A DNA stretch of 18,272 nt, taken from contig CAVLBP010000042.1 in assembly GCA_963661325.1 (NCBI GenBank), positions 1 to 18,272 on the forward strand, written 5' to 3'. How positions within the stretch are numbered: the first letter of the stretch is position 1; every line of letters begins with the position of its first letter. Source of the stretch: Pararoseburia sp963661325 (GTDB lineage: Bacteria; Bacillota; Clostridia; Lachnospirales; Lachnospiraceae). The notes under the pieces were generated by a model. The model saw only the letters and a program-made list of their open reading frames with translations. It did not search any database and was not told the DNA's origin. Position numbers and translations under genes: made by a program. Of this stretch, positions 13,284 to 18,272 are shown in pieces.

Positions 13284-14519
13284 ATGGATCTAAAGAGAAC
13301 AAATTATTCGTCTGGAGCACCAATGGAGGAGATTGACGGTTATAGTCGTATCGTCCAGGTAGGACCATTTGTCTATGTGGGAGGAACGACCAGCGTGCAG
13401 CCGGACGGTAGTATGGTGGCAGAAGGGGATTCCTATGGACAGGTGAAGTATGTCTTGGAGAAATTGCTGCGACTGATTGCACAGACCGGTGCTGTCAAGG
13501 AGGATGTATTCTCTGTCAAGATGTACGTAACACCGGACTTTGAGAGCGGTGAAGGATTTCGCGCATACAGTGAAATCTTCCGGGAAGTGCGTCCGCTTTT
13601 GACAGTTGTTACCATCCATAAACTGACGCGTCCGACTCAGTTGGTAGAAATTGAGATGAATGCCATTGTTGGTTGTCATGAAGGAAAAGAATGGGAGGGC
13701 ATTCTGCTGAAACGAACAAATTTTGCTTCCGGTTCACCCCTGGAGGACAAACTGGGTTACAGCCGCATGGTAAAGGTGGGACCATTTGTCTATGTAGGAG
13801 GAACGACCAGTGTGCTGGCAGGCGGTATGGTAGCCGGAGAAGGAGATGCGGTCAAACAGTCAGACTTTATCTTTGAGAAGGAATTGGCTTTACTGGATCA
13901 GGTTGGGGCAAAGCCGGAAGATATTATCAAGGTAAAGAAATATGTCACAGAGGATTATGAAAAGACCTGGGATGAAGGCAGACAGGAAATTAGATTGCCG
14001 AAGGAAAAGATTGTATTTTCGGATGCCCTTGTGGACAAACTGACGCGTCCGGCGCAGTTGGTAGAAACGGAGATGTTTGCTATCCTTGGATGTGGCGGAC
14101 AGGATGTGCTGCCGGAATGGGGAAATATTGATTTCCGTAAAAAGTTCTGCGGAAAAACAGAGAAAGGTTTTGCCCAGGGAGTGCAGGCAGGACCATTTAC
14201 CTATGCATCTCTGCGTCACTCTTTGGATGAGAAAGGACAGGTTGTTGGACAGGGAGATTCTGAAATTCAGGAATCCGCTGTTATCGAAGCACTGACACAA
14301 ACCATGGATCAGTTTGGAATCATTCCGGAGGAAGTGGTAAAGATCAAGGGATACTATACAAAGGACTTTGGACCGCTCTATGGTGAGACGGAAACACCAT
14401 ACTACGAAAAGACCTATAAGCCGGTCAAACCGCTTTATACAGGCGTATATGTAAAAAGCGTCGGCGGCGATGACGAGATTTTTACCGGAGAGATGTTTGC
14501 TGTAAAAGGGGCTGTTTGA
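13284..14519 (+). CDS. Tandem three-domain RidA (YjgF/YER057c/UK114) protein
   Basis: This 411-residue protein is about three times the usual RidA length (~130) and consists of three RidA-like domains at about 1-134, 139-273 and 280-411. Each has the opening G..R.V.VGPFVYVGGTTS type strand pair (GPF at 27, 166 and 303), the central helix and a closing E.E..A..G strand. RidA enzymes hydrolyse 2-aminoacrylate-type enamines/imines released by PLP enzymes, working as trimers with active sites between subunits. The catalytic-Arg position is kept in domain 1 (Arg116, KLTRPTQLVE) and domain 2 (Arg255, KLTRPAQLVE). It is missing in domain 3, where the segment reads GVYVKSVGGDDEIF. A covalent pseudo-trimer with unequal sites is therefore likely. 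Strong ribosome site GAGGAGG. Two PLP lyases follow. Confidence 0.88.
   Translation: MDLKRTNYSSGAPMEEIDGYSRIVQVGPFVYVGGTTSVQPDGSMVAEGDSYGQVKYVLEKLLRLIAQTGAVKEDVFSVKMYVTPDFESGEGFRAYSEIFREVRPLLTVVTIHKLTRPTQLVEIEMNAIVGCHEGKEWEGILLKRTNFASGSPLEDKLGYSRMVKVGPFVYVGGTTSVLAGGMVAGEGDAVKQSDFIFEKELALLDQVGAKPEDIIKVKKYVTEDYEKTWDEGRQEIRLPKEKIVFSDALVDKLTRPAQLVETEMFAILGCGGQDVLPEWGNIDFRKKFCGKTEKGFAQGVQAGPFTYASLRHSLDEKGQVVGQGDSEIQESAVIEALTQTMDQFGIIPEEVVKIKGYYTKDFGPLYGETETPYYEKTYKPVKPLYTGVYVKSVGGDDEIFTGEMFAVKGAV
13362..13397 (+). repeat. Near-identical DNA repeat in RidA domain 1 (partner at 13779-13814)
   Basis: These 36 bases match 13779-13814 with two differences. A second pair, starting at 13620 and 14037, is also nearly identical. 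Both pairs have exactly the same 417-base offset (139 codons), so domains 1 and 2 derive from an in-frame tandem duplication with strong conservation of these segments. Domain 3 does not share this DNA identity. Confidence 0.85.
13779..13814 (+). repeat. Near-identical DNA repeat in RidA domain 2 (partner at 13362-13397)
   Basis: This is the second copy of the duplicated segment, encoding the GPFVYVGGTTS strands of domain 2. See the partner entry for offset and differences. Confidence 0.85.
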
Positions 14520-14547
14520 GTGATATAGACAAGGCCATAGAGGCTTT

Positions 14548-14579
14548 AGGGATCTGGCATTTCATGTCAGATCCTTTTT
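14548..14579 (+). terminator. Intrinsic terminator after the triple-RidA gene
   Basis: GGATCTGGCA (14550-14559) pairs with TGTCAGATCC (14565-14574), with one G-T pair, over a 5-base loop and is followed by five T's. It separates the RidA gene from the PLP enzymes, which have their own promoter. Confidence 0.87.
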
Positions 14580-14618
14580 ATGTAATTGATAATTCATATT
14601 TGCAATAAAATATAAAAC

Positions 14619-14660
14619 ACTAGAAATCCTATTGACATACTAGGAATAGAATGATAACAT
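14619..14660 (+). promoter_or_regulatory. Promoter with flanking repeats before the PLP-enzyme operon
   Basis: TTGACA (14632-14637), 17 bases, TAACAT (14655-14660) gives a good -35 and a modest -10. The -35 is flanked by a direct repeat, ACTAGAAAT (14619-14627) and ACTAGGAAT (14639-14647), exactly 20 bases apart. An ATCCTA/TAGGAAT partial dyad overlaps them. This looks like a repressor site covering the promoter. A sulfur regulator of the Rrf2/CymR type is a reasonable guess from the genes controlled, but I cannot confirm its motif. Confidence 0.5.
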
Positions 14661-14699
14661 GAAAACACCTTATTGCGAAGAAAGAATAGAGGGGAAATT

Positions 14700-15866
14700 A
14701 TGGCACGAGGATTTGAGACAAAATGTTTACACTTAGAAGAGGAGGAAGGAGACTGTAGCCACTTCGGCGCGATTTCCTATCCCATTTATCAGACCGCAAC
14801 TTATGCACATCCGGGCGTGGGACAGAGCACAGGATTTGACTACAGTCGCCTGCAAAATCCGACCAGAGAGCATCTGGAGAAGATCGTAGCAAGTCTGGAA
14901 AACGGTATTGATGCACTTGCCTTTACTACAGGTATGGCTGCCATTACCATGCTGATGGAGTTGTTTGCGCCGGGAGACCATCTGATCGTGGATGAAGACC
15001 TGTATGGTGGGAGCATCCGCCTGTTTACCCATGTGTCATCCAAAAACGAACTGACCTTTTCCACTGTGCCGTGTCATGCGGTCAATGTTGAGGATTATAT
15101 CCAGCCACATACCAAGGCAATCTATATTGAGACACCGACCAATCCCATGATGAATGTCACGGATATCGCTGCCTTGGCACAGTTGACAAAAAAGCATGAC
15201 ATCCTTTTGATCGTGGATAATACCTTTTTATCCCCATATTTCCAGAATCCTTTGGATCTGGGGGCAGACATTGTCATCCATAGCGGAACGAAGTTCTTAG
15301 GCGGACACAACGATACGCTGGCAGGATTTCTGGTGACAAACCGGGAGGACATCAGTGAAAGATTTCGTTTCCTGATCAAGACGACCGGGGCTGGTCTGGC
15401 TCCATTTGATTGCTTTTTGATCCAGCGTGGGATCAAGACCCTGGGTATCCGTATGGAGCGCGCCCAGGCAAATGCTATGGAGATCGCGCACTGGCTGCAA
15501 AAGCAGTCCTGCGTCACCGAGGTGATCTATCCGGGCTTAGAGAGCCATCCGGGACATGAGATCATGAAGAAGCAGGCGCGCGGTTTTGGTGCCATGCTTA
15601 CCTTTCAGGTGAAAAATCAGGCATACGCCTATGCCATTCTTGGAAAAGTGCGTATGATCAAATATGCGGAGAGTCTGGGAGGCGTGGAAACGCTTCTGAC
15701 TTATCCGATGACCCAGACCCATGCAGATGTACCGGATGAGATCCGCAGGAAAAACGGCATTACCGAATGTACCCTCCGTATGTCTGTAGGCATTGAGGAT
15801 GCCAAAGACCTTTTAGCAGAATTGGAAAAGGTCTTTGCCGAGGCAGAGCAGGAAATCGAGGGCTAG
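14700..15866 (+). CDS. Cys/Met metabolism PLP-dependent enzyme (cystathionine gamma-synthase/lyase, methionine gamma-lyase family)
   Basis: The 388-residue protein is a full-length member of the trans-sulfuration PLP family. PLP lysine Lys198 is in HSGTKFLGGHNDTLAG, Asp173 in IVDNTFLSPYF contacts the pyridine N, and the neighbouring-subunit phosphate contacts Tyr48 and Arg50 are in FDYSRLQNPTR. The phosphate loop reads AFTTGMAAI, and the C-terminal carboxylate Arg is in the ECTLRMSVGIED segment. These enzymes make or split cystathionine, or split methionine, cysteine or homocysteine; the exact reaction cannot be fixed by eye. The ATG at 14700 has GAGGGGA at 14689-14695; an upstream in-frame TTG at 14673 lacks a site. 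It is first in a two-gene operon with the PatB-type lyase, 36 bases apart. Confidence 0.9.
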   Translation: MARGFETKCLHLEEEEGDCSHFGAISYPIYQTATYAHPGVGQSTGFDYSRLQNPTREHLEKIVASLENGIDALAFTTGMAAITMLMELFAPGDHLIVDEDLYGGSIRLFTHVSSKNELTFSTVPCHAVNVEDYIQPHTKAIYIETPTNPMMNVTDIAALAQLTKKHDILLIVDNTFLSPYFQNPLDLGADIVIHSGTKFLGGHNDTLAGFLVTNREDISERFRFLIKTTGAGLAPFDCFLIQRGIKTLGIRMERAQANAMEIAHWLQKQSCVTEVIYPGLESHPGHEIMKKQARGFGAMLTFQVKNQAYAYAILGKVRMIKYAESLGGVETLLTYPMTQTHADVPDEIRRKNGITECTLRMSVGIEDAKDLLAELEKVFAEAEQEIEG

Positions 15867-15902
15867 AAAGCATAGAAGAAAGAGATACAAAAAGGAGAAA
15901 TC

Positions 15903-17084
15903 ATGGCAGAGAGAAACTTAGATTTTGACCGACCGATCGATCGAAAAGGGACCAAGTGCTTAAAATACGACTTTGCGGTGGAGCGAGGCATGCCGGCGGA
16001 TATCCTGCCGCTCTGGGTGGCAGATATGGATTTTCAGACATCTTCCTATATACAGGATGCTATCGTAGAGACTGTTTCGCACGGAATCTTTGGCTACAGT
16101 GAGTCAGATGACGCCTATTTTGAGACACTGCATGCATGGATGCAGGGGCGCCATCAGTTTGAGATCGAAAAGAAATGGGTGGTAAAGACACCGGGCATCG
16201 TTTTAGCACTTGCCATGGCAGTCAAGGCTTATACCACATGCGGCGATGGTGTGCTTTTGCAGTCGCCGGTCTATTATCCGTTTTCAGAAGTTATCCGTGA
16301 TAATGGCAGACGCGTGATCAGCAATGATCTGGTGCTGGGCGAGGACGATCGTTATCATATTGATTTTGTGGACTTTGAAGATAAGATTGTGCGCGAGAAT
16401 ATCAAGTTATTTCTTCTCTGCAATCCGCACAATCCGCTGGGACGCGTATGGACGGAGGAAGAACTCTTGCATATGGGGCAGATCTGTCTGCGCCATGGTG
16501 TGACGGTGATCAGTGACGAGATCCATCATGACTTTATTTTCAAGGGGCAGCACCATGTCTTTGCCGGGCTGAGTGACGCCTTAGCGGACATCACAGTGAC
16601 CTGTACCTCTCCGAGCAAGACCTTTAATATTGCAGGCTTGCAGGTATCCAATATCATCATTAAAAACGAAAATCTGCGCAAGGCGTTTATCCATCAACTG
16701 GATGCAGCAGGTGTCAGCCAGATCGGACTCATGGGTCTGGTTGCCTGTCAGGCTGCCTATGCACATGGGGGCGAGTGGTACGAGGGTATGCTGTCTTATG
16801 TGCGGGGAAATATTGACTATGTCAGATCCTTTGTAGAAGAACGGCTGCCGGGAGTTCGGATGATCGATCTGGAGGGAACTTATCTGGTCTGGCTGGATTT
16901 CCGGGGCACAGGGCTGTGTCAAAAGGAACTGGAGGACAAGGTCATCTACGAGGCTGGACTCTGGCTGGATAGCGGAGCCATCTTCGGTAAATCTGGGAAA
17001 GGTTTTGAACGTATCAATGTAGCGTGTCCACGCAGCACCTTGCAAGAGGCATTGGAGAGATTGGAAAAAGCCTTTACAAAATAA
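15903..17084 (+). CDS. PatB/MalY-type PLP-dependent C-S lyase (cystathionine beta-lyase activity)
   Basis: The 393-residue fold-type I aminotransferase-like protein is of the MalY/PatB group. Signature features are the start RKGTKCLKYD, LPLWVADMDFQT near residues 36-46, GIFGYSESDD, SPVYYPF (Tyr124/125), CNPHNPLGR (Asn174), SDEIHHDF (Asp205) and the PLP lysine Lys239 in TSPSKTFNIAGLQ. MalY/PatB enzymes cleave cystathionine, cysteine conjugates or cysteine to pyruvate, ammonia and a thiol through 2-aminoacrylate. AAAGGAG stands six bases before the ATG. Together with the preceding PLP enzyme it can feed or drain the cysteine/homocysteine pool, and its 2-aminoacrylate intermediate is the classical RidA substrate made next to a RidA gene. 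Confidence 0.92.
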   Translation: MAERNLDFDRPIDRKGTKCLKYDFAVERGMPADILPLWVADMDFQTSSYIQDAIVETVSHGIFGYSESDDAYFETLHAWMQGRHQFEIEKKWVVKTPGIVLALAMAVKAYTTCGDGVLLQSPVYYPFSEVIRDNGRRVISNDLVLGEDDRYHIDFVDFEDKIVRENIKLFLLCNPHNPLGRVWTEEELLHMGQICLRHGVTVISDEIHHDFIFKGQHHVFAGLSDALADITVTCTSPSKTFNIAGLQVSNIIIKNENLRKAFIHQLDAAGVSQIGLMGLVACQAAYAHGGEWYEGMLSYVRGNIDYVRSFVEERLPGVRMIDLEGTYLVWLDFRGTGLCQKELEDKVIYEAGLWLDSGAIFGKSGKGFERINVACPRSTLQEALERLEKAFTK

Positions 17085-17096
17085 AGAGGTAAAGAA

Positions 17097-17131
17097 AACG
17101 CCAACCGAGATCGTCGGTTGGCGTTCTTTTT
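17097..17131. terminator. Bidirectional terminator between convergent PLP-lyase and cysteine-synthase genes
   Basis: AACGCCAACCGA (17097-17108) pairs perfectly with TCGGTTGGCGTT (17114-17125) over a 5-base loop. A T run follows on the plus strand (17127-17131), and a TTTTCTTT run follows on the minus strand. It overlaps the stop codon region of the minus-strand gene. Confidence 0.92.
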
Positions 17132-18122
17132 ATAGTTTGTACATATCCGTACTTAAATATTTCATTCCGTTATCGGCAAGCATAACGACGATGTTCTTAC
17201 CGGCGTTTTCCGGCCGTTCGGCTACTTTACGGGCCACATATAAAGCGGCGGCTGCTGACTGACCCAGGAAAACACCATCTGTCCGGGCGAGTTCCCGACC
17301 GGTAGCATAGGCATCTTCGCCGTCGACATCAAAGCATTCATCATAGTGGAAACCGACGATAAATGGAGCCTTGAGCGCATCCGGAAATCCGGGATCGCCA
17401 AAAGGTGCTACACCGTCAATAGTTGCCGGATGAGGATTTTCAGGAGATGGTCTGGATGCCGGTGATGCCTGCACGGCGACGATTTCAATATCCGGATTCT
17501 TCTCGCGGAAATAGCGGGACAAACCGGTAATGGTTCCGGCAGTTCCTGACATTGCGACAAGAATATCAACCTTACCATCGGTATCTTCCCAGATTTCAGG
17601 ACCGGTTGTCTCGTAGTGGACATCCGGGTTTGCTTTGTTTGCCAACTGGTTGATAAAGTAGTAGTTGCTTGGCTGGCTGTCACAGTACTTTTGCAGCTCA
17701 TCCTGGTAGAACTGGGTGGAAAAAGTTCCATTTGCCAAAGCCTCGGCTACGGAAGGCAGGTCGGTCATAAGGTGCAGCGTGGCACCGTATGCCTTGAGCA
17801 TAGCCTGACGTTCTACAGACTGGTTTGGCTCTAAGAATACTTCCAGATGATAACCGCGGGATGCTGCAAATGCCGCAAGTCCGATACCGGTATTTCCACT
17901 GGTGTTTTCCACAATGGTATCTCCCGGATGCAGAATGCCGTCACGCTCTGCCGCGAGGATCATATTGAGGGCAGCACGGTCCTTGATGCTGCCGGAAGGA
18001 TTGAAATATTCCAATTTTCCAAGAAGTTTTGCCTGTAACTGATACTTTTTTTCGTAGTTTACAAATTCCATGAGCGGTGTATGTCCTACGAGTTCTGCGA
18101 TGTTGGTTTTGATGTTAGCCAT
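17130..18122 (-). CDS. Cysteine-synthase-family PLP enzyme (CysK-like, variant phosphate loop)
   Basis: The 330-residue fold-type II PLP enzyme makes cysteine from O-acetylserine and sulfide in the typical family. The N-terminus has VGHTPL, then the PLP-lysine motif KLEYFNPSGSIKDR (Lys47), and the substrate loop ENTSGNTGIGLA (Thr74-Gly79). The phosphate loop normally reads GTGGT but here is SGTAGT (Gly193-Thr197). The usual GIGAGFIP region is replaced by DGVAPFGDPGFP (about 236-247). The late Ser motif reads GQSAAAALYVA (Ser289) instead of SSGAA. These differences suggest a divergent subgroup, perhaps with another amino-acid substrate or nucleophile. The ribosome site GGAGGAAT (complement of 18126-18133) precedes the ATG at 18122. 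It converges on the C-S lyase gene and shares its terminator. Confidence 0.87.
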   Translation of the reverse strand: MANIKTNIAELVGHTPLMEFVNYEKKYQLQAKLLGKLEYFNPSGSIKDRAALNMILAAERDGILHPGDTIVENTSGNTGIGLAAFAASRGYHLEVFLEPNQSVERQAMLKAYGATLHLMTDLPSVAEALANGTFSTQFYQDELQKYCDSQPSNYYFINQLANKANPDVHYETTGPEIWEDTDGKVDILVAMSGTAGTITGLSRYFREKNPDIEIVAVQASPASRPSPENPHPATIDGVAPFGDPGFPDALKAPFIVGFHYDECFDVDGEDAYATGRELARTDGVFLGQSAAAALYVARKVAERPENAGKNIVVMLADNGMKYLSTDMYKL

Positions 18123-18140
18123 GATAATTCCTCCATTTGA

Positions 18141-18272
18141 TTATTTGTGTAAAGGGAAAGGATCTTCTACATAATTGCCCAGATCCTTTTGGTCGTGTGT
18201 CATGTTGTGATAAACAAGTAAAGCGGATGCACATCCGGCACTGCCGAGGTAAAGCCCACTCCATGGGGCTAC
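18141..18272 (-). CDS. C-terminal end of an unidentified protein (5' part beyond the window)
   Basis: An open minus-strand frame enters from the right edge and ends with TAA at 18143-18141. It encodes 43 residues starting VAPWSGLYLGSAGCASALLV and ending NYVEDPFPLHK. The glycine/alanine-rich beginning followed by an acidic, proline-ended tail looks like a genuine C-terminus rather than chance. Its stop lies 18 bases before the cysteine-synthase-like ATG, so the two are probably cotranscribed. I do not recognise the family from this fragment. Confidence 0.6.
   Translation of the reverse strand, partial: VAPWSGLYLGSAGCASALLVYHNMTHDQKDLGNYVEDPFPLHK
18157..18189 (-). terminator. Weak hairpin at the end of the right-edge gene
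   Basis: AAAGGATCT (18157-18165) and AGATCCTTT (18181-18189) form a 9-base-pair stem with a 15-base loop inside the 3' end of the partial gene. The minus-strand sequence after it is CCCTTTACA rather than a clean T run. It may be a partial terminator or RNA-stabilising stem between two cotranscribed genes. Confidence 0.3.

Noticed and set aside
16581..17045. 154-codon minus-strand open frame opposite the PatB-type gene
   Set aside because: Mirror frame of a strongly coding gene with no ribosome site and no family resemblance.
1..18272. Mobile elements, CRISPR arrays, tRNA or riboswitches
   Set aside because: No transposase or integrase, no regularly spaced direct repeats, no cloverleaf, and no T-box or SAM-riboswitch-like leader before the sulfur genes was found by reading; gaps there are too short.

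Overview
The window looks like a chromosomal segment from an anaerobic, low-to-moderate GC Firmicute, most probably a Lachnospiraceae-type gut Clostridium. This rests on strong AGGAGG-type ribosome sites, tightly packed same-strand operons, a ferredoxin-fused aldo/keto reductase, a hexuronide-type symporter beside a CE15-like esterase, and DUF368/PopT and two-component genes of Firmicutes type. I see no tRNA, rRNA, CRISPR array, insertion sequence or phage gene. The assignment is by general likeness only, since no search could be run.

Layout. (1) 1-3190, sugar uptake: a partial AraC-like regulator on the minus strand diverges from a GPH-family symporter and an abutting cytoplasmic CE15-like esterase, closed by a terminator. 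(2) 3188-3352: a promoterless-looking membrane-protein fragment with no ATG. (3) 3331-6708, reductive detoxification: a MerR/AdhR-like regulator (minus strand) faces an aldo/keto reductase through a textbook MerR promoter (19-bp spacer with a perfect 7-1-7 dyad). An iron-sulfur flavoprotein-like reductase and an aldo/keto reductase with two 4Fe-4S motifs follow. (4) 6718-13250, envelope module: a histidine kinase and OmpR-type response regulator, a PopT-type undecaprenyl-phosphate translocase, a GT2 glycosyltransferase, a permuted NlpC/P60-like protein, a UPF0104/MprF-like membrane protein, and a ThrH-type phosphatase. (5) 13170-18122, sulfur amino-acid module: a protein made of three fused RidA domains, a Cys/Met-metabolism PLP enzyme, a PatB/MalY C-S lyase, and a convergent cysteine-synthase-family gene. 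The right edge cuts the last 43 codons of an unidentified minus-strand gene.

How it may work together. The kinase gene and the popT gene each carry TTTAGAA repeats at 11-bp pitch exactly 30 bp before a -10-like element. In both cases the promoter sits inside the loop of a long hairpin whose right arm contains the next gene's ribosome site and runs into six T's before the ATG. Read-through RNA should therefore be terminated or translationally masked, while RNA started in the loop should be free. I regard this duplicated arrangement, and the three-domain RidA beside PLP lyases that release 2-aminoacrylate, as the two most interesting things here. A second MerR-type promoter (13170-13200) has no merR gene nearby and fires straight into a terminator hairpin.
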